Below are positions 1-12,274 of a DNA stretch of 64,000 nt, piece by piece. The notes beneath the pieces are model-generated. The model searched no databases. It saw only the letters and a program-made list of their open reading frames with translations, and was not told the DNA's origin. This DNA comes from Rhizophagus irregularis. Its lineage: Eukaryota > Glomeromycota > Glomeromycetes > Glomerales > Glomeraceae. Position numbers and translations under genes: made by a program. Numbering within the stretch: position 1 is the first letter of the stretch; each line of letters opens with the position of its first letter. The stretch is from positions 2,728,001-2,792,000 of the forward strand of contig NC_089439.1 of the NCBI RefSeq assembly GCF_026210795.1, read 5' to 3'.

Positions 1-586
1 TGATATCTTTTAAAAAATTTATGCTCTTTATCTCCTAAATTTTATATGTTTATCCCCCAAATTTTATATGTCGGAAACATACTTCAAGAAACCGAAATAT
101 TATTGACTGTTCCTATTTCGTAATATATGTAATATAATATATGCTGTTGATTATTTATTACAAGCCTATCGGACTTTACCTTCAAATAAAGAACTATGAT
201 TCAAAATAGTATTAGATTCCTTAATTTATTTGTCTGGTAATAATGGCGATCGAATTAGTGATAATAACGAACGGTAATTTATTTATTTAATTAGTTTTAG
301 AATGAAATTTTTTTTTTATTATTGACTTTAAGGAATCATTTTAAATAAATAATTTATTTATTTTACCCGGAAATAAATATGAAATAAAATATATCTCCCA
401 ATAAAAAAAAGAAAAAAAATATATTTACAAAAAAAAAGAAAGAAAAACTCCAATATTGCTATTTACAAATATGATGATGATAATTATGATTTATAAAAAA
501 TAGGAATAAGTTAATGTGATGATTATTCTAATATTAAAATTATTATTATATAGGAAAAAAAAAAAAGAGAATAATTTTTGAATTAT
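1..586. other. AT-rich flank, no gene seen
   Basis: No open frame, RNA gene or clear repeat unit is visible. The stretch is dominated by A/T homopolymers and lies just downstream of the stop codon of the minus-strand membrane protein gene, so it may include that gene's 3' untranslated region. Confidence 0.5.
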
Positions 587-2913
587 TTACAATCCCAAAC
601 TATTCCTACCAAATAAAACCTCTATAGTGGATCTTTTATTTCGACCAGATGTTGTAGCAGTAGTAGTGATAACATTAATATTATCATTATTATTTGTATC
701 ATAATTAATTATATCATTACTAATAATAGCGTTAACATTGTTTATAGAATTATCTGAAACAGTGGAAGTAGTAATATTTTCATCACTACTACCAGTATAA
801 ATCATGTGAGAATATTTTCCAATCGTATTTGAATATAATCCAGTTATTAATACTAAACTACTAAATATATTTGATACATCATTCATTGTTCTCATTATCC
901 AAAATGATTTTATTGATATTGGTAAAAATAATCTTGAAACTTTTTGAAATGTTAAAAATAATAATGATATTATTACTAATATTGTTAATATTCCCGACTA
1001 AAAAAAATAAATAAATAAAAATTTTTTAACACGTTTTTTTTCTTTTGAATAATAATAAATAATCGGGATTTAACTTACAAGGAAAATTTCTTTACGAACG
1101 GATTTTCTTGAACCAGCAGGTCGACGTTCTCTACTTCTTCTTCTTGTTTTCTGTTCATGAATTCTTGCAAAGACAATTATAATACCAAAAGTTCCAAATG
1201 TAGTAATTACGATCATACAAAATAATACTTCCAATGTGATAAATATCACATTTAATATCATTATAGATATTTTAATTTCCTTTGGTGAAAATTGAAGTAA
1301 ATAAAATATAATAGATGCTGTTTTTATTAATATAGCTAACACTGTTCCACCTTGAAATATTCGACTCAATTTATGAACAAATGTTATATTATATTTTACT
1401 ACTTCTGTTAAATTTCTTGTTGCTTTTATCCTATTAAAAAAAAAGTTCGATTAACGAATGATATAAAAATAAATAAATAAAATTTTTTGTAATTATGGAA
1501 ACTTACCACGGAAATAAATATATTGCGTAACATAAACATAGTATGTAATAACCCGCCATGAAGATAATCTCATAATAAAACTCCGACAAATGTATCGGCC
1601 ACGGATCATATCCCAACATAACAAGGAAAACTAAATTTCGATTATTAATATAATAAATAATAATAAATTAATTTCACGAAATTTGTTGAAATCTATTAAT
1701 ATCTAAATGATAGAATAAAACTTACTAAATGTATAAGATAAAATTGCTATAAATAACCATAATCTTGGATTTGTATAATTATATTTGTAATTCTTAATGG
1801 CAAATATAAAAGATGAAAAAGTCAAGATTGCAACTGATGAATAGAACATTTCAAAGAAAATTAACCATATTTTCCATTCTTTACTCTGAAATAATCTTAT
1901 CCAAGGACCTGATTCAGGTATATATTTTACAAAAGAAATTTGTGGTTCTAAATCCGAAATTTGTATTGCATCTGATACTCTTATCAAAGCTAATCTTGAT
2001 TCAGATTTTGATAATATATCAATATTCCCATAATTTTCTCTTATACCAGGATCTTCATTCATTGATGTAAATATTATTATCGGTGGTGAATTTAGTAAAG
2101 ATTTCCTAGTTTCATTTTTAGTTTCAGAAACGGGAATTGTTGTTTGTACCGTATAAATATGTTGTAACCATTCGTTACTATCGGAGAAAAGAAAAAATTT
2201 TTTTTTTATTAGAAATCACGTGAGGATCAGATGATTCACATGATCGATCGAATTAGGTACTTTTCTTTAAAACCAAAATAACCCCTGAATTATAAACAAA
2301 AAAAAAAACTATTTGATCGTCTATTATATTACTAATTATAGATAAGCCTGAACACTCGTTTATTTTTTTCCAACATAAAACGGGAAATGTGTGGTTTATT
2401 GTTTGTTTATTATTTGTCCACTCTTTTTTCTCTCCTTCACAAGGAATCTCGAGGACTTTATTTTTTTTTTTTAATTAAAATATATTTATGTTTGTAACAT
2501 ATATATTTTTTATTTGACTTCAAAACAAGATCTAGAGAATTAATCTAAATATCGAATTTTTTTTTAAAAAAAAAATCTTCTTACCTTTGAATTATGTCAG
2601 AATAAGAAGAACATCCACGATTCGTCATGGCTTCATCAAATCTTATCAATAAAACTGTAATAGTTTCTTGTGTATGAGGTTTGTTTAGAGTACATGGCAA
2701 TGTTGTTGGATCTTCCGAAAATTCACCAATTTTTAATATTCCATTTAATGAATAAGAATTAAAATTAGAAGAGTTTAAATTTACAGTATCGAACGATCCT
2801 AATTCTTCCCTATTTACATTAAATAGTATTAATTTTGCTGTACAATATGTACTACTATATATAATTAATAGTAGTAATATTGTTATAAACCTGTGAAATT
2901 TTCCAGTATACAT
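587..2913 (-). CDS. Multipass membrane protein with N-terminal ectodomain, five exons
   Basis: Spliced minus-strand gene with exons 2913-2585, 2177-1726, 1630-1507, 1430-1079 and 997-587. The total is 1,668 nt (555 codons plus stop), all junctions have GT/AG borders and the phases agree. The protein opens with a signal peptide (residues 1 to about 26, a run of I/L ending at STYCTAK). A luminal or extracellular domain of about 165 residues follows, with a few cysteines (TLPCT, RGCSSYSD); its general pattern recalls a protease-associated-type domain, but this is only an impression. About seven hydrophobic segments follow, among them the stretches starting IWLIFFEMF, LWLFIAILS, YYEIIFMAGYY, GTVLAILIK, ILNVIFITLEV, TILVISLLFL and FSSLVLITG. 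An RRRSRERR-type basic stretch lies in a presumed cytosolic loop, and the tail is rich in N, T and S. The layout (signal peptide, ectodomain, about 7 TM, disordered tail) fits a surface receptor-like protein, but I recognise no named family. The ATG at 2913 is chosen because it begins the signal peptide. Confidence 0.8.
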
Positions 2914-5900
2914 TTTAATAGTGACATGGAAATTTTTTTTTTTTAAAAAAAAAAGACAAAGAAAAGGAGAAAAAGAAAACTAGGTGCTTTTATAAGTAAG
3001 GCGATCGAGAAAAAGATTGGAAATTTTTTTTTTTTTTTTTGAATATAAAATAATTAATGCACGTGGAAATGATTTACACAACGTACGGAATATTGTATCA
3101 ATTATAGAAAAACTATACTAATTAAAGATAAATTATATATGCAATAAAACTGGTAAAAAGAAATTATAAAAAAAAGAAAAAGAAAAAAAAAAAAATTAGG
3201 ATGAAAAATTAAAAAAATATGATATGCGTTCCGGACGTATTAATAATATAAGAAAAAGGAGAATTTTTAATTTAATAAACAATTCTGCAAAATTTATCAT
3301 AAATTCAAAAAAACTAATAAAAAAGTTTTTTTTTTATCAGGAATTTTGTACGTTTAAATAAAATAATTCGTATGTTAGATATGTGTAACTTATTAATAAT
3401 AAAAAAATCTTATTTGGAAGAATAAAAAAATAATTTCTTTTTTTGAGGATGAAATTATTTTTTTTTTTTTTACAATTTTATATAATACGTAATGTGTAAA
3501 ATGTGCAAATGTGCAAATATATATATATATATATATATATTTCTATGATAAATGACCGTTAATTATTTCATTGTTATTTGTTTAGGGTTGAAATTTTTTT
3601 TTTTTATATATAACGCGTATCAGAGTACCAAGAGTACAAAAATTTTGGTATATATTGGATATATTATTATTATTATTATATTTATTATTATATATGTACA
3701 GTATATATATCATTCGGAAATTTGTGACCGTATTTTATACATATAAAATATATAAATAAAATATAACTGACCATTAAAAGAAATATGAATTAACTTACGA
3801 AAAATACAATATTATTATTATATGGAAGATCTATCCCTGAGAAATGTCATCATTATTATCATAATTCAGTAATTCCACTTTTTATTGTTTAAAAAAAATT
3901 TTATTTTTTTTTTCCAATTCTATAAATAGAACTAAGAAGATTTACACTTAAAAAGATTTCTACTTTATATGTAAAATAAATAATTAAAAATTTTTATCAT
4001 AACAAGACGGAACCATGGGAGTACACCATTAAACCCAAATATTACACTATACTTGAAAAAAAAACCTGATTATTTCCGGAATAAACCTTTTCGACTGTGA
4101 TTTACCCATGTGTTTGATAATCAATTTAATTACGGCTAAAATTTTTTTCTATTTATTGTTTTCCTGGGCCCAAATAGTAACTGTCAATACACAGAAAATG
4201 ATGTTGCTCGATGTGTAACAAATAATAAATTAAACAAAGGACACAAGTCTGAAGTCTCATCCCCTGAAATATTATCACATCATTAGTTACTAGTTATCTA
4301 AAGACATTTATGATATTCACAAAGGACATATATTCAATATGTTCTCATATTATCATATTGAAGTATTTCTTTGTCACATAAAAATAAGGAGTCTAAAAAA
4401 AAAAAATGGAAGTTTTTTTCTTTAATTCTCGTTCGCCTTCTTTTATTCTTTTGCATTTAACGTTATGCGGAGTGCTTAATATTAAACTGCATGGAAACAG
4501 TGAAACTTGAACACGACTGATAGTTAATTACTGATAAGGTTAAATTACTAATTAGTTGTTGAACTGTTGATCCATTATATCGTACAACTGCATTTGTTGA
4601 GGGGGGATCGAACATTACCTCATTTACTTGAAAAAGGGTTTAATTGTTAAAAACTAACTGTCTTGTGTAGTTGAAATGAAATTGTGTAATCATTCTTATC
4701 ATATTTTATCATTAGTCAATTACTTATCATTTTCTATCTGAGTTTCTTGTTTATTTCCGAAGTTTTTGTACATGTTGCAATATTTATTTGTTATTCTGTA
4801 TTTATTTGGTATGATATAATTTTTAAACTGTGCCAGTTAAGAAATAAACAAAAGAATATAGAAGTTGATACCGAGAAATTTGTGATGTGATATTACTTAT
4901 ATATAACTATATCTTCTATTTTTCTTTTTTAAGAAATTTACTTCACATTATGAAAATATATCACATAAATTCAATTGAAATTTTTTTAACTTGTTTTTAT
5001 TCTTTTTATTTTATTTGATTTTTTTGTATAAACAATGGTTATTTCAAATAAGTTTGAAACATCTCATGTTTTATGAATTTTAGTTGATTTTTAACCTGAT
5101 GGAATCTTAGATAACATTTTACTGTAAAAAAATTTCAAGTATTTAATTATTTAATACATTTTTTAATATATTACCTTAATTTGCACGAATAAGAGTATTG
5201 AGTACTGCGATGGGTCATGGGGATTTGCAAATATTTATGATATTTATGCAGCTGACGAATTATTCTTTGCATAATATGTGTCGCAAGTTACGCAGGACGC
5301 GTAAATCCCCGTTTATTTGATTTGTTAAGTACGTTAATTATAAATTATAAATAATAAATAATTGTTATCAATTTATGAAAATTTCATCGAATGAATGTAC
5401 TGTGGAATTGGTGTAAGAATTTAACGTATAATATTATACATCGGCGTGACAAATAAAAAAAAAATATTATACATTATATAAGATCGAATCAAAACTTTTT
5501 ATTATTATTTCGTTTAAAATATGGTTTCTAAACGGTATAACATATTCAAGTCCATTAAAATAAATGAATATGCAATTTTTTATTACACGTGTCAATTTTG
5601 CAATCATATTTTTTTATTTATTATAATAGTTTTGATCTTATTAACGTTATTAAAAGGTGTTTCAGAAACGTATCAGTCGTATATTGTGATCTTATAACAA
5701 AATTCTATAAAAAAAAAATGTAAATTATATTTTTTTGCCTCTTTTGCCTCAAGCAAATCTGGTTTTTTTTTTCGTTAAATTAATTCCGGCCAACATTAAA
5801 TGATTTGCATAAAAATTACCTTTTCTAGAAACTCGTCAGTTACGTCGCCTCGATATACAAATAATCTTAAAAAATTCATCAAATTTTAGTTTTTAAAAAC

Positions 5901-6549
5901 CTTTAAGTAATCGATAATCAGCTTAATCATTATGATAAATAGTAATTATAAAAATAAGAAATCGAATAATTGAAGAGATTCGAGATAATAATATTTTTAT
6001 AGAATCACTCACGGAACAGTTTCTGATCATTTTCTCAACATAACACCAGCTGGTCAAATCTAGCAGGAAAATAAATGCTCTGTTGGAAATTGTCTGTTGT
6101 ACATCAAAAAGTTAATTATTTTTATATGAATTATATGAATTTAAATATTGTCAATTTATTATTATAATATGAAAATATATCAGATATGTAATAAAGTAAA
6201 TTACAATAAATTGAATATATAGAGGTTTGACTGTATCTTATTTTTTAATAAATGCTGGTATAAAGTAATAAAAAGCATTAGTAATAGCAATAAATTCTAG
6301 TATATTTTATAGAAAATTGCTAAAGCTCACCGGCGGTGATGGCCACCGTACCAGCATTATGATGTGCTTTCGAACCCTGCTTCTCTATCATTTTTTCTGA
6401 ATTATTCATATCACATAATAAAGAATACGTTTCAATTGATTTAAAATATATTATGTATGCAAATTTTTTTTGATTTTACAAGCTTATTACATTTGTGAGA
6501 AGTGATATAATAAAAATTTATTAAAAACTATGAGGTGAAACTATGATAA
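2914..6549. other. Intergenic AT-rich DNA without recognised genes
   Basis: Mostly A/T runs and AT dinucleotide stretches (for example the TA repeat near 3521-3542). The short frame at 3552-3746 is low-complexity and unconvincing. One patch at about 6325-6392 is much richer in G+C than its surroundings and includes a GGTG/CACC hairpin and a TTCGAAC heptamer; it does not fold as a tRNA. The promoter of the membrane protein gene should lie just above 2913, but no defined element can be named. Confidence 0.5.
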
Positions 6550-8248
6550 TTATTTTTTGTTTGATGAAACTAGAGATAGATGATCTTCCATTGCACGCAC
6601 TGATGGCATATTCATTGCAGTCAAAATTGCTTCATTTGATAGGCATTTAATGTCATAAGCAAATCGCTTGGTTGGTCGACGATGCAAAAAATTATAATTT
6701 ATAAGTGAATTAACTTGTTTAGAACCAATTTCTTTAATCAACTCCCTTTCTAAAATATATCCCTAGTTCTTTGCATTTACTATTGCTTCCATAGTTTTGA
6801 TTAAATCATCATCTTTCCAAAGTGGTGGTCTGGACTTATACGGATGCAATTCATTAGGATTGAGACCACAGTACAACTTATCATATTCTAATTCATAGAC
6901 TGAAAAGTCCCTATCTGTAAAACATTTTTTTTTAAAACATTTTAGATTTTTAAAATTAACAAAAATACATATTCTTTGAAAATAAAATCCAACATATACC
7001 TGCAAGCTTCCCTTTAGATCTTTCGTATTCACCAACATACATGTCAATAATCAACATACGTGTGCCTGTTATTTTGCAAACCTGGTCAAATTTGCCTTCA
7101 AGCTCTTTGCATTCTAATAACAAATACCATCATGTGAGCCACAGTAAATATAAATAAATGGGTTCAGTAAAAACATACCATATCGAGGAAGAACATGCTT
7201 TTCAAAATATTCTTCAGCTTCTTTCTTGCTCAAATCTCCAACAAATATATGGAGTTACATGTGGAATATGCAATTCTATTGAAACAAATGTAAATTAGAG
7301 AATTATAATCTTAATATTGCTACTAAATATGATTATAAGGATTATAATTTGACTTACCATTTATGATCCAATCAAGAAAAAATGAATCAGAAGAAGTAAG
7401 AATAGCATGAAAGCTTTTTTGTTCTTTTGTATTTAAAACCAGCCAGTCAAGAAATGATTTGAGAAGTTCTTGCCCTCCATTCAGACTGTTACCAAGTCTA
7501 CTAAATCTGTTTGCTTCATCAATGACCAAAATGGGTTGTGGTAATTTATAACTATTCCAAAAGTTCCAATCTGGAAGAGCATTAGCAATCTTATTAAACA
7601 ATTCACTGACTATACATGCTGCCCAAATTATTTTGGAATGCCATAATTATAATTTGGGATGTTATAATTCATTCAGTTTATATATAATTTACTATGTAAA
7701 GTGCCAAAATAATTTGGGATGCCATAATTGAATTTGGGATTTTACTTATAATTACAGCAGTCCAAAATAATTTGGGTGGCATGTATATCACTGACTTTAG
7801 CAAAAGTGATTTCTTCCTTTTCTTTTTTAGTAGAAGATAATTCAAAATCAGGAATATTGGCCTTAAATCCCATCTCAAAGTTTGGCAAATTCTTTAGATA
7901 TTCTTTTTGTTTATCAAAAAATGTTTTGAATTGCCTGGAAAGAGAATTGTATACATTTTCTGGAGAGTCAAATTGTCCACTACGGCAGTTAATAAAAATA
8001 GGGTTGAAGTTTTTATCATTAGTCAATATCTGATGGACTAAGGTGGTTTTTCCAGTACTAGGAGGTCCTAGAATAACATGAAGTTTAGGAGAAAAATCAC
8101 TGAATGCTTCTCTGAAATTAACTAGTTCTCACTTTCAGTTAAAAAAGACTTTAGTATTTGCATTATGAAGAGAACGAACAATATAACCGTTACTCAGTTT
8201 ATTTGAAATAAAGCTACTATCAGGTAAGCGTTTGATCAAACTGAACAT
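6550..8248 (-). pseudogene. AAA/archaeal-type ATPase pseudogene
   Basis: Read from the ATG at 8248 downwards. The frame gives an N-terminal stretch, a Walker A motif GPPSTGKTT (about 8050-8070) and, beyond a MITE, a Walker B motif ILVIDEAN (about 7525). A sensor-like HAILTSSDS follows, then an exon with VGDLSKKEAEEYF (about 7200-7240), an RMLIIDMYVGEYE segment (about 7030-7075), and a C-terminal helical part ending at 6550. The Walker motifs and the LSKKEAEEYF segment resemble P-loop NTPases of the archaeal-ATPase/STAND-like type found in expanded families in AM fungi (inference). It is broken: two in-frame TGA codons lie around 8130-8140, a TAG lies at about 6764 in an otherwise continuous frame, and the MITE at 7611-7787 splits the region between the Walker motifs. 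The gene had introns, but their borders are only partly clear. Confidence 0.75.
7611..7787. mobile_element. 177-bp MITE with 8-bp target duplication
   Basis: Inverted ends TATACATGCTGCCCAAATTA and TATACATGCCACCCAAATTA (right end read on the minus strand) bound a non-coding 177-bp element. The 8-bp sequence TCACTGAC is repeated exactly at 7603-7610 and 7788-7795. Removing the element and one duplication rejoins the ATPase reading frame without a gap (FAKVS then ELFNK), which confirms both boundaries. An 8-bp duplication fits hAT-type mobilisation; no transposase of this kind is identified in the window. Confidence 0.85.
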
Positions 8249-8249
8249 A

Positions 8250-9102
8250 GCTGTATTGTAATATAATATAGAGAAATATAACAGCATGATTACAAATTTT
8301 ACAAAATTAGTACTGAGATGACTAATTTTAGGTTATATGCTATTTTAATTATATAAGTTGATGCACTGTTGATGCTTTTTGTTTATCAGATGTTAAAAAA
8401 AAATAATTTTTATTTTATTATATTTATACTTTTTTCGCATATACTTTGGCAAAAAAAATGCATTAAATTACAATATTTTCTTTATAAAATCATACATTTG
8501 TAAATAGCTAAACATTATAACTATAATATTATATTAACTTTTATTTTATTTATTTCTAAACATATATTTAATATAATTGTAATTAGAAGAAAATTAATTA
8601 CGTAGTAGAATATAATAAGTTTCAAATACATTGATTAATGTATCCTAATTGAAAAAGGATGTAAATAATAATGAAATTTAATTTATATCTTATTGTCAAA
8701 TATTATATGACTTATTTTTTTTTTTGTTTTTTTACTAAACAAAAATGAAACTAATTCACTAATAATTATGTCACAAAAATTTGTTTGGTATACAGTTAAA
8801 TCTCTATATAATCACACTCTATAAAGTCATGTCATATAAAATTTCTTTATATAATTACACCTTTGAAAAGTACCAATATATATAATTATATAAGATTAGT
8901 TTTAACCTGAGATGATTTAATTGGGATAATTTAACCTGATAATTTTCATATAATTATTCTAGGTGATTTAACCAGGATGATTTAATCCAATAATTTATTA
9001 TATAATAAAATTATATTATTATGATATTTTATTTATATTACATGAAACATTTTTCACACATCCAAATACACATATAAAGTTCACTTTAGTATTTTGCAAA
9101 TA
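8250..9102. other. Intergenic, old Tc1-like terminal remnant
   Basis: No gene is seen. At about 8795 a terminal sequence of the recurring TA(CAGTYRA) family begins (TACAGTTAAATCTCTATATA), related to the elements at 9103, 38679, 46058 and 62946. Its partner end is not clear, so it is treated as a relic. Confidence 0.4.
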
Positions 9103-10882
9103 TAGTTGTCCCTCTTTATAGTCATCCCCTATATAAGCACACCCTCTTTTAAGTTATACCACTTTCAAATTCTGATTTTTTATATAGTGAAATGCTTCTT
9201 ATATAGTCACAAATTGATTATAGTCACTATCACAGGCTAAAGTTGACTGCCTAAACCTCTTCAAAATTCTACGATTAGTTTCTCCAAAATTTTACTATAG
9301 TTTTATTATAGTTTCAGCAAGGTTTTAGCAGTTTTAGAATTTATAATAGGTTTTGTCAGGTCTTGTATTTCTCCAGAGTTTTGTCAACTTTTTAATAAGA
9401 CTTTCATATAATTTTGGCAAAGTTTCGCCATTTCAGCATTTCACCAACTTGCCAAAATCCCCTAGTTTCTCCAGCAACCTACAGCGATCATTGATCTGAT
9501 GTAATAGTTAACATATGGAAAATTCCTCACTTATAGTTATTTCACGTGATTAAAAGTATATAGATCTTAGCGAAAAGAATGGCAGTCAGTTTTTTTGATA
9601 TCACAAATGTAATTTATAGTAAAATGTGAAATTTTTTTTTATTTTCTGAAAGAGGAACAGAAAATACATATATTTCATTATTTAAATAATATTTGATATG
9701 ATTATCTTCCCATGTTAATAAATGCTTTAATTTAGTATTGCGTATTATTCGCACTTTTAACCAGCATTATTTTATTATGATATTTTAATATTTTTTTAAC
9801 TTTCTTGCCATCTAGAGGTCAGATTGAGACAAATTTACTACCATTGGATTCCTCTTGGCTATGTAGTTCAAATGGTGACCTCAAAATTACTGTGTAGTAT
9901 CTGTGTAATGTGATAGTTCAAGTATAATAGTAAGTATTATGAATTTTTATGTTGTATAAAGATAATCATTTCTAAAAGCAATATAAAAATTCAATAATAT
10001 AATAAAAGACCATTATTTAAATCTTGTAATTGCAAGAAATCTAATAGTTGTAATTTTGTTTCAATACAAGCTTTGGTTGATGAGAAAATGAAGTTTAAAC
10101 TTTTTATTTCAAACTTTCATACCAAATTCAAAAAATTATTAGTAGTATTTCTCTGTGATAATGTGATATAACAAAATGCAATTATAATATTTGGCAGTTA
10201 AAAGTAAGTGGTTTTTTTTAAAAAAAAAATTGGAATTTATTATTATATAGGATTTTGAGCATTTTAAAAAAAATTCATAGTAAATTATTATGCTCCAATT
10301 TTTATTAAATTTATAACTTCTTGGTTTTTTAGAAGGTAAAATAGGTGTAAAAATAATAATAAATTTTCATTTTTTTTTTATTAATTTTTAAAATAGTATT
10401 CTAAAAATCCATTGGACATTACAAGTTTTAATTTAAATAGAAAAATTCTGATCTCATATCCAAAATAACAAATGATATTTGCACCACCATTCTTTTCACT
10501 GGAGACTGTATTTGAAAAATGTATAACGTGTTCTGAAGATAACTATTTTAAAATGGATATAAAAGGAGTAGTAACTTTATGCATTTTTTCATGTATGCAT
10601 TTATTAGTTTATGTAGACTAAAAAATTGTATAAGCTCAAATTCGGTAAGATAAAAGATAGGAAAAATTAAAATTATTTTTTTTTTATTTTTAAAATATGA
10701 TTTCTATATCTGATAATCAAGTTAGCATTTATTTTACTTACAATAAAAATTATATATAATCACACCAAATCAAAACTTTACATAGATGTGATTGTACATA
10801 TAAAGCTTCACTATAAGCACACTTCTTTATAGTCACACCATTTATTGATCCTGAAGGGTGTAACTGTAAAGAAGGATGACTA
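9103..10882. mobile_element. Non-coding Tc1/mariner-like element, about 1.8 kb
   Basis: The left end TAGTTGTCCCTCTTTATAGT and the right end, read in reverse as TAGTCATCCTTCTTTACAGT, are imperfect inverted repeats. Both lie against TA dinucleotides (9101-9102 and 10883-10884). The same end sequences recur at 38679-39155, 46058-46483 and 62946-63142. No open frame is present inside. The segment at 9240-9480 (AAACCTCTTC, ACGATTAGTTT, TTTTACTATAGTTTTATTAT) is a separate dispersed repeat that is found again at 63600-63730. Confidence 0.5.
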
Positions 10883-11119
10883 TACATAGTTTTCATATTT
10901 ACTACTATTACTAAATATATCAGTAAATAAGGGTCGTATAGCTAGTAGTATTATTAAATCATAGATTTACACAATTACTAATGGGATTCTTACTCAATAC
11001 TACCTATCCTGATATTCCGATATTATTCATTAAGAATCAGCAGGGTAAACAATTACAAAATATGATTAATAATAGTACATGACGATTATAAGATAAATCT
11101 TATAATAATATGCAGAAAT

Positions 11120-11766
11120 AGGACTTCAGACATCACATATATAACTCATAACTGATCTGTATGAATTTAAGTACTTTTTGCTCCTGCTAAAATAAACCTA
11201 ATTTGCTAAAAATCAAATTATCACATTTCAAATCTATACTAATTTGCTAAAACTCAAAATATGAGTTAATAATCTTTTCTTTTATTATCAATAAAAAAAT
11301 AAATGATTAATATAAATTAAACTGCCAATTTTTATAATTAAAATATGTAGATTATAGATAAAATAATAATTAATAAAAATAATAAATTAAATAAACTGAA
11401 TAATTATTAAAAAATAAAATGTTGCGAAACTAAACAGACAGTTTTTGGCCCGCATTATGCTTAATTTTGGCCGGAATTATACTTAATTTTGGCCAAAATA
11501 TAATCCGGACCCTGAAATTAATATTTTTAAAAATATTATTTATAAAGTTAAAAAAAAAAGGATAAGTTAAATTTAAAAAAAAGTACCAATTTGCTCAAAT
11601 ATAAAATATGACTTTGTAAAATCAATACAATTTGCTAAAACTCATAATTATGACTATTAATTAATTTTCAATCAATTTGCTCTATCTAAAATTATGAGTT
11701 TAACCTAATTTTAATTGAATTTGCTAAAACTCAAATGTGAGTTATATATATGATGTCCGGGGTCCT
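11120..11766. mobile_element. AGGACCCC-TIR element, copy 1 (uninterrupted)
   Basis: The left end AGGACTTCAGACATCACATA and the right end, in reverse AGGACCCCGGACATCATATA, are inverted repeats of over 30 bp. The flanks GCAGAAAT (11112-11119) and ACAGAAAT (11767-11774) form an 8-bp duplication with one mismatch. The interior is AT-rich with repeated TTTGCTAAAACTCA motifs and two ATTTTGGCC blocks; it has no coding capacity. This copy serves as the empty-site reference for the heavily interrupted copy at 14721-19573. Confidence 0.75.
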
Positions 11767-12274
11767 ACAGAAATAACAAGTTAAAATTAACTGAAGTATA
11801 ACAATTTTATTATCGCTATTTTCGAATTGATTGAATTTGCATTATGTCGATCAAATTATAATAAAATTACTGAAAACACCAAAAATACTATGTGCGTGAT
11901 ATTACTTGATTTTCATTAATATTTGGTATAAAAGGTTAGTATCTGGCGCAGTTTGCATATCAAGTCTAAAAAATGACATGCGAATATCTTTCTGGCAATT
12001 GCTACACTTGTAAAAAGTGTTTATTTTGCTTTACTCTAGAAGCTTGCAAATGTGATAAAAATATAAAGCCAGTAAGAGTAGGTAGAGCTCTGAACGGTTC
12101 TGGTTTGTAAAGCTCCGCAACCTGATCTGACAGATCAGGTAACCTGACGGGTTGACCCAAAATATTTAGGTCAGATCATCAAATTCATTTAATTCGACAC
12201 GGCTCGTTTCAGCTACGGAGACTCGACCTCCCGACTGTTGATCCAATATATATTTGGGTCAAATAAATTAAAAA
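11767..12274. other. Repeat flank with CCTGAcc/AGGTCA-type motifs
   Basis: No gene is seen. From about 12085 a G+C-richer terminal sequence begins (GAGCTCTGAACGG, then CAACCTGATCTGACAGATCA). It recurs in the opposite orientation at 34166-34335. It forms one end of the element that contains the hairpin array that follows. Confidence 0.5.
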
